Positions 17,036 to 25,655 of a stretch of DNA of 46,499 nt are shown here, piece by piece. Position 1 is the first letter of the stretch. Every line of letters starts with the position of its first letter. A program made the translations under genes and the position numbers. The notes beneath the pieces were generated by a model that was given only the letters and a program-made list of their open reading frames with translations, made no database searches and had not been told where the DNA came from. The stretch lies in contig NZ_VMNW02000075.1 in assembly GCF_007713735.2 (NCBI RefSeq), forward strand, positions 1-46,499, given 5' to 3'. The stretch is from Amycolatopsis acidicola (GTDB taxonomy: Bacteria; Actinomycetota; Actinomycetes; Mycobacteriales; Pseudonocardiaceae).

Positions 17036-18213
17036 CCAGTGGGCGCGCCAACTTCGCGTACCAGGCGCTGGGCCTGGTGTTCCTCGCCGTGCTCGCCGGG
17101 ATGGGCTGGCTCGCGGTGAAGATCTACGACAAGTCGTTCTCGGACTACGTTCCCGTGACGCTGCGGGCCGACCGCGCCGGCACGCAGCTGAAGGAGAACG
17201 CCGACGTGAAGGTGCGCGGGATCGTCGTCGGCTCGGTCCGCGGGGTCACGATCCGGCCGGGTGGCGTCGACGTGGACCTCGCGCTGGATCCGGGCAAGGT
17301 GGCCCGGATCCCGCGCGACGTGTCGGCCCGGCTGTTGCCCAAGACGCTGTTCGGGCAGCGCTACGTCGCCCTGGTGCTGCCCGGACAGCCCGCCACGTCG
17401 GCGAAACTGACCGCCGGGGACGTGATCCAGGAGGACCACAGCGAGTCCGCGATCGAGCTCGAACAGGCGCTGCGCGACCTGCTGCCGGTGCTGCAGGCCG
17501 TGCAGCCGCAGAAGCTTGCGAGCACGCTCGGCGCGGTTTCCCAGGCGCTGGAAGGAAGAGGCGGCACGCTCGGGCAGACCCTGGTGACGCTCAAGGACTA
17601 TCTGGGCAGGCTGAATCCGGAGCTGCCGCAGCTGCAGTCGGTCATCACGAAGTTCGCCGACACCGTGAGCACCTACCAGACCGCGGCCCCGGACCTCGTC
17701 GACGCGCTCGGCGATCTGCGCTCGACAGCCACCACGCTGAGCCGGCAGCGCACCGACCTGCAGGCGTTGTTCGCGGACGTCACCGACGCGTCGGACGACA
17801 CGCGCAAGTTCCTTGATACCAACAGTTCCACGGTCATCGGGCTGACCGCGACGAGCGAACCGGTGCTGCGGCTGCTGGAAAAGTACGCCCCGGAGTTCCC
17901 CTGCCTCACCGACGCGGCCGTGCAGCTGACGCCGAAGCTGGACAAGGCCCTCGGCGTCGGCACGGACGAGCCCGGGCTGCACGTGGAGCTGAAAGTGCGG
18001 CCCGCGCCCGCGAACCGCCAGGCGGTCACCACGACCGGCGGCCCGAAGTGCTACTCCAGCGGCTCGCCCGCACCCATGAACACCCCGGCCGAACAACAGC
18101 TGATCGACGAGCTGCTGGCCATGGCCGAAGGCACGACTCCGGACGAGATCCCGGGCTGGAGCGGCCTGCTGATGGGCCCGCTGCTGCGCGGCGCGGAGGT
18201 GACGCTGAAATGA
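17032..18213 (+). CDS. MceA-type substrate-binding protein
   Basis: 393 aa. One N-terminal membrane helix (LGLVFLAVLAGMGWLAV) precedes the MCE domain: VPVTLRADRAGTQLKENADV, KVRGIVVGSVRGV and LLPKTLFGQRYVALVLPG. A long helical region of Mce C-domain type follows, with a Cys-containing C-terminal part (EFPCLTDA, GPKCYSS). In this family the MCE domains form hexameric rings and the helices make a lipid tunnel across the periplasm. ATGA overlaps at both ends show tight coupling. Confidence 0.93.
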   Translation: MTSGRANFAYQALGLVFLAVLAGMGWLAVKIYDKSFSDYVPVTLRADRAGTQLKENADVKVRGIVVGSVRGVTIRPGGVDVDLALDPGKVARIPRDVSARLLPKTLFGQRYVALVLPGQPATSAKLTAGDVIQEDHSESAIELEQALRDLLPVLQAVQPQKLASTLGAVSQALEGRGGTLGQTLVTLKDYLGRLNPELPQLQSVITKFADTVSTYQTAAPDLVDALGDLRSTATTLSRQRTDLQALFADVTDASDDTRKFLDTNSSTVIGLTATSEPVLRLLEKYAPEFPCLTDAAVQLTPKLDKALGVGTDEPGLHVELKVRPAPANRQAVTTTGGPKCYSSGSPAPMNTPAEQQLIDELLAMAEGTTPDEIPGWSGLLMGPLLRGAEVTLK

Positions 18214-19229
18214 GGGGACTCGCCTCGCCACTGGTGAAAGGGCTGCTGTTCCTGGTGATCACCGTGCTGGCCACCGGGTTGCTCGCCGCCACCATCGCGA
18301 ACCAGAGCGGGGGCGCCGCGGTCAGCTACCGCGCGCGGTTCACCGACGTCACCTCGCTCAACACCGGGGACGACATCCGGATGGCGGGGGTACGGATCGG
18401 CCAGGTCGAGGCGATCAAGCTCGTCGACCGGCGTTTCGCCGAAGTCACGTTTTCCGTCGAGGCCGGCCGGAAACTGGCCGGCACGGTGGAGGCGTCGGTC
18501 AAGTACCGCAACCTCATCGGCCAGCGCTACATCGCGCTCGACCAGGGCACCGGGGACCTCCGCGTGCCCCTGTCCGCGGGCGGGCTGATCCCGGTCGAGC
18601 GCACCCGGCCCGCGCTCGATCTCACCGCGGTGTTCAACGGGTTCAAGCCCCTGTTCCAGGCGCTCTCGCCGGACGACGTCAACCAGCTCGCCCAGGAGAT
18701 AGTCCAAGTGCTGCAAGGAGAAGGCGGCACGGTTTCGGACCTGCTCAAGCACACCGCGTCGCTGACGTCAAGCCTCGCCGACCAGGACCAGGTGATCGGC
18801 CAGGTGATCACGAATCTCAACGCCGTGCTCGACCGCGTCAACGCGCACGACGCGCAGCTGCGGCAGGTCCTCGACGCGACCCAGCAGCTGGTGTCCGGTC
18901 TCGCCGCGAACGCGAAACCGATCGGCGCGGCGATCGAGGGCATCGGCGAGCTGGCCGCCAGCACCGCCGGGTTGCTGCAGGACGGGCGCCAGCCGTTGCA
19001 CGACGACGTGGACGCGCTCGGCCGGCTCTCGAAGACGTTGGGGGACAACACTCCCGAGTTCGAGAAGTTCCTGGACAACCTGCCGCGAAAGTACGAAGCG
19101 CTCGGCCGCACCGCCTCCTACGGCGCCTGGCTGAACTTCTACCTGTGCGAAGTCAGCTCCGACGCGACCCCCGCGCCCGGGGGAGGCGCGGTCGGCGTGC
19201 CCGTCACGGAGGCGAGGTGCCGCTCGTGA
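18210..19229 (+). CDS. MceB-type protein
   Basis: 339 aa. An N-terminal signal anchor (LLFLVITVLATGLLAATI) leads into the MCE domain (YRARFTDVTSLNTGDDIRMA, GVRIGQVEAI, KYRNLIGQRYIALDQGTG). A helical domain follows, with heptad-like Leu/Gln pattern to about residue 310. A single Cys pair near the C-terminus (YLCEVSS, ARCRS) is typical of this position in the operon. Start overlaps the mceA stop by four bases. Confidence 0.93.
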   Translation: MRGLASPLVKGLLFLVITVLATGLLAATIANQSGGAAVSYRARFTDVTSLNTGDDIRMAGVRIGQVEAIKLVDRRFAEVTFSVEAGRKLAGTVEASVKYRNLIGQRYIALDQGTGDLRVPLSAGGLIPVERTRPALDLTAVFNGFKPLFQALSPDDVNQLAQEIVQVLQGEGGTVSDLLKHTASLTSSLADQDQVIGQVITNLNAVLDRVNAHDAQLRQVLDATQQLVSGLAANAKPIGAAIEGIGELAASTAGLLQDGRQPLHDDVDALGRLSKTLGDNTPEFEKFLDNLPRKYEALGRTASYGAWLNFYLCEVSSDATPAPGGGAVGVPVTEARCRS

Positions 19230-20215
19230 AGTCCTTCCGCTCGCGCAACCCCGTTCGCGTCGGTGTGGCGGGTGGCGTGCTGCTGCTCGTGCTCGGCCTG
19301 CTCACGCTGTTCTGGGAGGACCTGCCTGGGATCGGCGGCGGGCACACCTACACCGCGGAGTTCGGGGAAGCCGCCGGGCTGAAGTCCGGTGACGAGGTCC
19401 GGATCGCCGGCACGAAGGTCGGCGAGGTGACGTCGGTGTGGCTGGACGGCGACCACGTGAAGGTCGGGTTCAAGGTGTCCGGCGCGTGGGTGGGTGACCA
19501 GAGCGTGGTCGCGATCCGGATCAAAACGCTGCTGGGCGCCAAGAACCTGGCCGTCGACCCGCGCGGCGACCACGACCAGGACCCGGGGAAGCCCATCCCG
19601 CGCGGCCGCACCGTGACCCCGTACGACGTCACCGACGCGTTCGGCGACCTCGCGACCACGGCGGGCCGGCTCGACACCGACCAGCTCGCGGACAGTTTCC
19701 GCACCCTGTCCCAGACGTTCTCCGCCGCCACCCCGGACGACGTCAGGTCCGCTTTGGACGGTCTCTCCTCGTTGTCGCGCACCATTTCCTCTCGGGACAC
19801 CGAGCTGAAGCAGCTGCTGGCGAACACCGCGGCGCTCAGCGGCACCGTCGCGCAGCGAACCGATCAGCTGGCCAGGCTGATCGCCGACGGGAACGTGCTG
19901 CTGGCCGAGTTCCAGCGCCGCCGCGACTCGATCACCTCGCTGCTGCGGGGAACCCAGGACCTGGCGCGGCAGGTGCGTGGCCTGATCCAGGACAACGAGG
20001 CGCAGCTCGGCCCCGCGCTCGCCCAGCTCGACCGCGTCACCGATGTGCTGCAACAGAACCAGGGCAACCTCGACCGCAGCCTCAGCCTGGCGGGTTCGTT
20101 CTACCGGCTCGTCGGCGACGCCATCGGCAACGGGGACTGGATAGACACCTATATCTGCGGTCTCGTCAGCGGCGGCGGGAGCTGCCGGCCGCCGAAGCCG
20201 GGAGGGGGCGGCTGA
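19226..20215 (+). CDS. MceC-type protein
   Basis: 329 aa from GTG 19226, which overlaps the mceB stop as in the other junctions. GTG 19217 is an alternative adding three residues. An N-terminal anchor (VGVAGGVLLLVLGLLTLFW) is followed by the MCE domain (YTAEFGEAAGLKSGDEVRIA, GTKVGEVTSV, IRIKTLLGAKNLAVDP). The helical region follows, then a short Pro/Gly tail with the paired Cys (TYICGLVSGGGSCR). Confidence 0.92.
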   Translation: MKSFRSRNPVRVGVAGGVLLLVLGLLTLFWEDLPGIGGGHTYTAEFGEAAGLKSGDEVRIAGTKVGEVTSVWLDGDHVKVGFKVSGAWVGDQSVVAIRIKTLLGAKNLAVDPRGDHDQDPGKPIPRGRTVTPYDVTDAFGDLATTAGRLDTDQLADSFRTLSQTFSAATPDDVRSALDGLSSLSRTISSRDTELKQLLANTAALSGTVAQRTDQLARLIADGNVLLAEFQRRRDSITSLLRGTQDLARQVRGLIQDNEAQLGPALAQLDRVTDVLQQNQGNLDRSLSLAGSFYRLVGDAIGNGDWIDTYICGLVSGGGSCRPPKPGGGG

Positions 20216-21210
20216 TGGCCATCCGACGCTGGGCGCGGGTCACCGCCGGGATCGTGATTCTCGCGACGATGGCCGCCGCGATCGTGGTCCTGGTCCGCGA
20301 CAACACCCGCGGCCGGACGCTCACCGCCTACTTCAGCGCGGCGGTAGGCATCTACGCGGGCTCCGAGGTGCGCATCCTCGGCGTCCCGGTCGGCACCGTG
20401 GATTCCGTCGTCCCGCAAGGAAAACAGGTCCGGGTCGGAATGACCGTCGACGGCGACGTCGCGGTCCCCGCGAACGCCACCGCGGCCGTGGTCACCCCGA
20501 GCCTGGTGAGCGACCGTTACGTGCAGCTGTCCCCGGTGTACAAGAGCGGGGCGCGGCTCGCCGACGGCGCGGTGATCCCGGCGGACCGCACCGCGGTGCC
20601 GGTCGAGATCGACCAGCTTTTCGAGAGCCTCGACAGGCTCACCACCGCGCTCGGGCCCGACGGGTCCAATAAGGACGGTGCGCTCAGCGACCTGCTCAGC
20701 AGCGCGTCACGGGACCTCGACGGCAACGGTGCCCAGCTCGGCGACATGATCCGCCAGCTGGGCCAGGCCGCGACGACCCTCTCGGAATCGCGGGACGACG
20801 TGTTCGCCACCGTGGACAACCTGCAGAAGTTCACCGCCATGCTGGCCGGCAGCGACGAGCAGGTCGGCCGCTTCGCCGACCTGCTCTCCCAGGTTTCCGG
20901 GTACCTGGCCGGGGAACGGGACGCCTTCAGCGGCGCGCTCGACCAGCTGGCCGGGGCGCTGGGGGACATCCAGCGGTTCATCCAGGACAACCGCGGCCGC
21001 GTCAAGTCCAATGTGGACAAGCTGGCCGGCACGACGCAGCTGCTGGTGAACCAGCGGAACTCGCTGTCCGAGGCGCTCACCGCGGCACCCCAGGCGCTGG
21101 ACAACCTGCTCGCGGCGTACGACCCGGGCAGCGCCACCGTGTACACGCGGGCCGATCTCAACGAGTACAGCATGGGCGACCCCGCGCTGCCGCTGGGGAG
21201 TGGGAACTGA
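20215..21210 (+). CDS. MceD-type protein
   Basis: 331 aa. Anchor helix AGIVILATMAAAIVVLV, MCE domain (LTAYFSAAVGIYAGSEVRIL, GVPVGTVDSVV, VVTPSLVSDRYVQLSP), and a long helical domain with RLADGAVIPADRTAVPVEID at its start, a conserved Mce feature. One-base overlaps (TGATG) at both ends. A GTCCA-N3-TGGAC palindrome lies inside the gene at 21006. Confidence 0.92.
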   Translation: MAIRRWARVTAGIVILATMAAAIVVLVRDNTRGRTLTAYFSAAVGIYAGSEVRILGVPVGTVDSVVPQGKQVRVGMTVDGDVAVPANATAAVVTPSLVSDRYVQLSPVYKSGARLADGAVIPADRTAVPVEIDQLFESLDRLTTALGPDGSNKDGALSDLLSSASRDLDGNGAQLGDMIRQLGQAATTLSESRDDVFATVDNLQKFTAMLAGSDEQVGRFADLLSQVSGYLAGERDAFSGALDQLAGALGDIQRFIQDNRGRVKSNVDKLAGTTQLLVNQRNSLSEALTAAPQALDNLLAAYDPGSATVYTRADLNEYSMGDPALPLGSGN

Positions 21211-22211
21211 TGGCGCGCAAGGCGATCCTGCCCGGGGTGGTGCTCGTGCTGGCCACCGTCACCGGCTGTTCCTTCGGCGGCCTCTACGACACGCCCCTGC
21301 CCGGCGGCGCCGACCTCGGCGACCACCCATACCACGTCACGGTCGCCTTCGCCGACGTGCTGGACCTCGTGCCGCAGTCGGCGGTGCAGGTGGACGACGT
21401 GCCGGTCGGGCGGGTGGAGCGGATCGGTCTGTCCGCAGACGGGCGCACCGCGGAGGTCACCCTCGCCATGAACGGCACCGTGCACCTGCCCGCGAACGCG
21501 ACGGCGGCACTGCGCCAGTCGAGCCTGCTGGGGGAGAAGTTCGTCGAACTCGCACGCCCCACCGACGAGCAGCCCGAGGGCACCCTGGCCGACGGGGCGA
21601 ACATCCCGGTCACCCGCACCAACCGCAACCCGCAGATCGAGGAGGTGCTGGGCGCGCTGTCGATGCTGCTCAACGGCGGTGGCGTGGGCCAGCTGCAGCA
21701 GATCACGCAGGAGCTGAACAAGGCGCTCTCCGGGCGTGAGCCCGATGTGCGGGAACTGCTCACCAACCTCGACACGTTCGTTACCGGGCTCGACGCCCGC
21801 CGCGGCGACCTCGACCGCGCGCTGTCCAATGTGGACCAGCTGGCCGGTTCGCTGGCCGGGCGCGCGGACGAGATCAGCGGGGTGCTCACCGACCTCGGCC
21901 CCGGCATCGACGCGCTCGCCCAGCAACGCGACCAGCTGGTGACCATGCTCGGCTCGCTGCACGACCTGTCCGGCGTCGCGGTCGACACGATCGAGCGCGG
22001 CAAGGACGACCTGCTGGCCGATCTGCGCGCGCTGGAACCGACGCTGCGGCAGCTCAACCAGGCGGGGCAACAGCTTCCGCAGGCGATGGAGCTGCTGCTG
22101 ACGTTCCCGTTTCCGGATTCGGCCCTGAACGCGGTCAAGGGCGATTACCTCAACCTCTTCCTCGACTACCACGCCCGGACCGGGCCGCCGCTGCCGCTGG
22201 GAGGCGACTAG
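21210..22211 (+). CDS. MceE-type lipoprotein
   Basis: 333 aa. The signal sequence ends in lipobox TVTGC with Cys20 as the lipidation site, the hallmark of the fifth Mce gene (LprK-like). MCE domain: YHVTVAFADVLDLVPQSAVQ, VDDVPVGRVERIGL, ALRQSSLLGEKFVELARP. A helical C-terminal domain follows. It is probably anchored on the outer face of the plasma membrane. Overlaps mceD by one base and abuts mceF. Confidence 0.94.
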   Translation: MARKAILPGVVLVLATVTGCSFGGLYDTPLPGGADLGDHPYHVTVAFADVLDLVPQSAVQVDDVPVGRVERIGLSADGRTAEVTLAMNGTVHLPANATAALRQSSLLGEKFVELARPTDEQPEGTLADGANIPVTRTNRNPQIEEVLGALSMLLNGGGVGQLQQITQELNKALSGREPDVRELLTNLDTFVTGLDARRGDLDRALSNVDQLAGSLAGRADEISGVLTDLGPGIDALAQQRDQLVTMLGSLHDLSGVAVDTIERGKDDLLADLRALEPTLRQLNQAGQQLPQAMELLLTFPFPDSALNAVKGDYLNLFLDYHARTGPPLPLGGD

Positions 22212-23264
22212 ATGCTGACGCGCAGGATCCGGCTGCAGGTGATCGTGTTCGTGCTGCTCGCGCTCGCCGGGGTCGCCTACGTCGGTGCCCGCTACGTCGG
22301 CCTCGACCGGCTCCTCGGCGGCGGCGGGTACGTGGTGAAGGCCGAATTCGCCGAAGGGGGCGGGGTTTTCACCAACGGCGAGGTGACCTACAACGGCGTG
22401 CCGATCGGCCGGGTCGGCGAGCTGCGGCTCACCGCCACGGGCATCGAGGCGGAGCTGCGGATCGACTCCGGGACCCCGCCCGTGCCCTCGGACGTCGAGG
22501 CCGTGGTGACCAACCGGTCGGCGGTGGGGGAGCAGTACGTCGACCTCCGCCCGAAACGCGGTGGCGCGCCTTATCTTTCCGGCGGCGCGACGATCCCGCA
22601 GGCCGACACCGCGTTGCCGCTGCCCAATTCGCGGCTGGTGGTGGACCTGGACAAACTGGTTTCCTCGGTGCCGCGGGACGAGCTGCGCACCGTCGTCGAC
22701 GAGGTGTACCTGGCCACCGAGAACACCGGGCCCAGCCTGCAGGCCCTGCTGGACTCCGGGTCCGCGTTCGTCCAGGACGCCTCGGCGCATCTGCCGCAGA
22801 CGCTCGACCTGATCGAGGACGCGAACACCGTGCTGTCCACCCAGATCGCCAGCTCCGACGCCATCAAGTCGTTCGGTACCAACGCGAAACAGGTGGCCGC
22901 CACCCTGCGCGACGCCAACGGTGACGTGCGCACCGTGCTGACCCAGGCGCCCGCCGCGGCCCAGCAGGTCAGCGCGCTGCTGCAGGAGACCGGGCCGGGG
23001 CTGACGACGTTGCTGGCGAACCTGCTGACCACGTCCCAGGTGCTGCTGACCCACGAGGGCGGGGTCGAGCGCCTGCTCGAAGCGGCGCCGCAGGCGGTCG
23101 ACGTCGGCGGCAAGGTGCTCACCGGGGACGGCGCGAGTTTCGGCCTGGTGACCACGTTCTTCTCCCCGCTGCCGTGCACCGCGGGCTACGGGGGCACCCA
23201 GTACCGCGACGGCCTGGACACGTCTCCGGCGCCGTTGAACACCGCCGCCGGCTGCCGGCGCTGA
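22212..23264 (+). CDS. MceF-type protein
   Basis: 350 aa. Anchor RLQVIVFVLLALAGVAYVGA, MCE domain (YVVKAEFAEGGGVFTNGEVT, YNGVPIGRVGEL, VVTNRSAVGEQYVDLRP). The helical domain ends in a Cys-containing tail (PLPCTAGYGGTQYR and GCRR). Starts directly at the mceE stop. It completes the six-member set, so the operon can encode a full heterohexamer. Confidence 0.93.
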   Translation: MLTRRIRLQVIVFVLLALAGVAYVGARYVGLDRLLGGGGYVVKAEFAEGGGVFTNGEVTYNGVPIGRVGELRLTATGIEAELRIDSGTPPVPSDVEAVVTNRSAVGEQYVDLRPKRGGAPYLSGGATIPQADTALPLPNSRLVVDLDKLVSSVPRDELRTVVDEVYLATENTGPSLQALLDSGSAFVQDASAHLPQTLDLIEDANTVLSTQIASSDAIKSFGTNAKQVAATLRDANGDVRTVLTQAPAAAQQVSALLQETGPGLTTLLANLLTTSQVLLTHEGGVERLLEAAPQAVDVGGKVLTGDGASFGLVTTFFSPLPCTAGYGGTQYRDGLDTSPAPLNTAAGCRR

Positions 23265-23277
23265 AGGGAGAAACCCG

Positions 23278-23820
23278 ATGAGACAACGCTTTCTCGCCGG
23301 TGCGCTGGCGCTGGCGTTCCTGGTCGCGGGCTGTGGCGGCCAGGCGAAGAATGCCCAGGAGGAGAACGGCCCGGCGATCACGTGGTCGGATCACGTGTGC
23401 GAGGTGGTCCGCGCGGGCGGGGTGAGCCTCTCGCAGCTGCCCGCCGTCGACCCGTCGGCCCCCGCGAAGGCGAAGGACAGCCTGGTCGTCTACCTCGGTT
23501 CGCTGTCGGACGCGCTGACCCGGCTTTCCGCCGGGATCACGAAGGAAGGCGCGCCGCCGGTGAACGACGGACAGGCCACTTTGGACCGCGCGATGACCAC
23601 CCTGAACGCCACGAAGTCCAGTGTGGACACCGCGAAAACGAAACTGGCCACGGCGGCGGTCACCGACCAGGCCACCTTCGAAGCCGCCGTGAGCGACGCC
23701 AGCACCGCCTTCGCGAAGCTGGGCAGCACGGAGGGCCCGACGAAGGACCTCAAGGACAACCCGGAACTCGCCAAGGCCTTCGGCAAAGCCCCCAACTGCC
23801 GGAACCTCGACGGCGCCTGA
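23278..23820 (+). CDS. Mce-associated lipoprotein
   Basis: 180 aa. Signal peptide with lipobox LVAGC (Cys19). The mature part is hydrophilic and helical, with paired cysteines (SDHVCEVV near residue 40 and NCRNLDG at the C-terminus). It follows mceF by 13 bp with AGGGAG, as the last gene of the operon. Small lipoproteins or Mas proteins commonly close actinobacterial Mce operons, but I cannot assign it to a named family. It may help assemble or stabilise the Mce complex at the membrane surface. Confidence 0.85.
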   Translation: MRQRFLAGALALAFLVAGCGGQAKNAQEENGPAITWSDHVCEVVRAGGVSLSQLPAVDPSAPAKAKDSLVVYLGSLSDALTRLSAGITKEGAPPVNDGQATLDRAMTTLNATKSSVDTAKTKLATAAVTDQATFEAAVSDASTAFAKLGSTEGPTKDLKDNPELAKAFGKAPNCRNLDGA

Positions 23821-23864
23821 CCCCTCACCCCGGCGCCCCGCGCGGCGGCGCGCTCGGCGCGCGC

Positions 23865-24099
23865 GTGTTGGCCCTCCCCGCTGGCGTGTTGGCCGCCCGC
23901 GTTGATGTGTTGGCCGCTTGCGTTGGCAAGTTTGCCCGCCCCGCGCGTGTTTGCCGCGCACGGCGACGAGTTGGCCCCCCGCGTTGGCGTGGTGGCCCTC
24001 GGCGGTGGCCAACTCGCGTGCGGGAGCAGCCAACATGCCCGCGGGAGCAGCCAACATGCCCGCGGGAGCAGCCAACACGCCAGCGGGAGGGGCCAACAC
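23865..24099. repeat. 21-bp-period repeat array forming a long inverted repeat, copy 2
   Basis: Seven units with core GTGTTGGCC or variants start at 23865, 23886, 23907, 23928, 23947, 23968 and 23989. Five inverted units (GGCCAACAC type) follow at 24007, 24028, 24049, 24070 and 24091. Steps are 21 bp except one of 19. The outer 30 bases (23865-23894 and 24070-24099) pair at 27 of 30 positions. The array fills nearly all of the 285-bp gap between the Mce operon and the convergent PucR gene. A transcript could fold into a long hairpin, so it may act as a bidirectional terminator. No gene is seen here. Confidence 0.9.
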
Positions 24100-24105
24100 G
24101 CGGGA

Positions 24106-25425
24106 TCAGGGGTTGAGCAGCTGTTGCGCGCGTAGGGCGATCTCGAGGTTCGACCGGCTCTCCGGGTCGTTGAGGCGGTCGCCGAAGAGTTGCTCCAGCT
24201 GGCGCATCCGGTACCGCACCGTCTGCGGGTGCACGCCGAGGCGTTCGGCCATGTCCGGGGCCGTGCCGCTGGACTGCAGCCACGCCAGCAGCGTCAGGCT
24301 CAGGCGCGTGCGCTGCTTCTCGGTCAGCCCGCGCAGCGGGGCGAGGCAGCGGCGGATCAGTTCCCGGATCAGGAACTCGTCCGAGAGCAGCCACAACGTG
24401 GCGAGGTGGTCGGTCGCGCTGGTGACCGGGCCGGCGTCGATGACCGAACGGGTGGCCAATTCGATCGTGCGGCGCGCCCAGCGCAGCGACAGCGCGGCGT
24501 CGTTGAGCGGGACCGTGGGGCCGATCGCCGCGCGCCAGCCGAGCAGCGCGCTCTCCAGCTCCGCAGGCGGCAGCAGTTCGGGGGCGGCGAGCAGGCAGGG
24601 TTGCGGGCCTTCGAGGTCCACCAGGATTTCGTGGTCGAGCGTAGGGGGCTCCAGCTGATGCTGGTCCGGGCGCGGCTCCAGCGCCACGGCGACGACCCGC
24701 TCGGGCAGCTTCCACCCCGCGGTCACGGCGAGCGCCGCGATCGCCTTGGGGGAGGCGGGCGGATCCACCAGGATCAGCTCCAGGAGCTGGCGTCTCTGCC
24801 TCGCCCTGGTACCGGCCGCGCGGGCCTGCGCCGCCGCGTACCCCTGCAGCGACAGCGCGGAAATCTCGTCCACGTAAGAAAAAATCGCCTCCGCGCCGAC
24901 GCACAGGAACTCCGTCGACAGGCCCAGCGACTGCGCCACCGTGGCGATGTAGCGCCATGCCACGCGCCCGCCCACGCGGTACGCGGTCTGCAGCTGGTTC
25001 AGCGTGCGGCCCTCGCTGAACTCCACCTTGCCGAGGTGGTGGAACAGCGTGATCCAGCTTTCCTGCGGCGCCGCCGGGTTGCCGAGGTTGTCGAGCGCGT
25101 GCAGCACGGCCTCCTGCACGCCCTGCACGATCGTCTTCCCGAACGGCCCTTCCAAGGGCCGCGCGTATTCCGGCACCGCGAGCTGGATTTCGCGCAGGAT
25201 CTCCCGCGCCATCGCGTCCGCGTGCGGGCGGAACGCGCGGGCCAGCTCACGCGGCAGCGAGGCCCACAACCTGCTCGCGCGGCCGATCCCGGTCGCTACC
25301 TCCACGGCGGGGTCCCGGCGTGGCCGCGCGGGGAAACCCGCCGGACGCGGCTCACCGCGCGGGGACCTTCCCGGGGCGTTCTTCCGCACGCCCGGCTGCT
25401 GCCGGGTACCGGCATCGGTGGTCAT
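24106..25425 (-). CDS. PucR/CdaR-type helix-turn-helix regulator
   Basis: 439 aa. The ATG at 25425 has CGAGG upstream; the longer frame reads into non-coding sequence. Residues about 25-190 are a helical sensory-like region, the middle is a degenerate GGDEF-like domain, and the C-terminus carries the PucR HTH (LTLLAWLQSSGTAPDMAERL then GVHPQTVRYRMRQLEQLF). Full-length paralogue of the next gene upstream on the same strand. Its position next to the Mce operon makes that operon a candidate target; this is inference only. The stop lies six bases from the 21-bp repeat array. Confidence 0.88.
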   Translation of the reverse strand: MTTDAGTRQQPGVRKNAPGRSPRGEPRPAGFPARPRRDPAVEVATGIGRASRLWASLPRELARAFRPHADAMAREILREIQLAVPEYARPLEGPFGKTIVQGVQEAVLHALDNLGNPAAPQESWITLFHHLGKVEFSEGRTLNQLQTAYRVGGRVAWRYIATVAQSLGLSTEFLCVGAEAIFSYVDEISALSLQGYAAAQARAAGTRARQRRQLLELILVDPPASPKAIAALAVTAGWKLPERVVAVALEPRPDQHQLEPPTLDHEILVDLEGPQPCLLAAPELLPPAELESALLGWRAAIGPTVPLNDAALSLRWARRTIELATRSVIDAGPVTSATDHLATLWLLSDEFLIRELIRRCLAPLRGLTEKQRTRLSLTLLAWLQSSGTAPDMAERLGVHPQTVRYRMRQLEQLFGDRLNDPESRSNLEIALRAQQLLNP

Positions 25426-25655
25426 GGCTAACCTCGGATCGCAACGAAAACTGGCGTCGCCGCCGTCGCGGCAGATCGGGTTTTCCGTTCTGGGGCACGA
25501 TATTCGGTACATCCCGGGAGGAACAACATGTCACCGGCTCCCCGGCTTGGCAAGGATCCGTTCCGGGGCGGAGTAACGGGCCCGGGCGAACGGCCCAGGC
25601 AGGTGCACGAAGGTGACACCGCCCGGCGACGGGACCTGCCCGCGGCTGACAAAAA

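Noticed and set aside
20517..23381. A 954-codon open frame on the minus strand across mceD-F
   Set aside because: Antisense to three well-supported Mce genes. Its sequence is Arg/Gln/His/Val-rich with no family motif, a usual effect of high GC.
23865..24099. Repeat array as a CRISPR
   Set aside because: Units are 21 bp, degenerate, change orientation halfway and have no unique spacers; no cas genes are near.
23865..24099. The 21-bp (7-codon) repeat as a coding heptapeptide repeat
   Set aside because: The frame stays open because the period is a multiple of three, but there is no start with a ribosome site and no matching codon bias.
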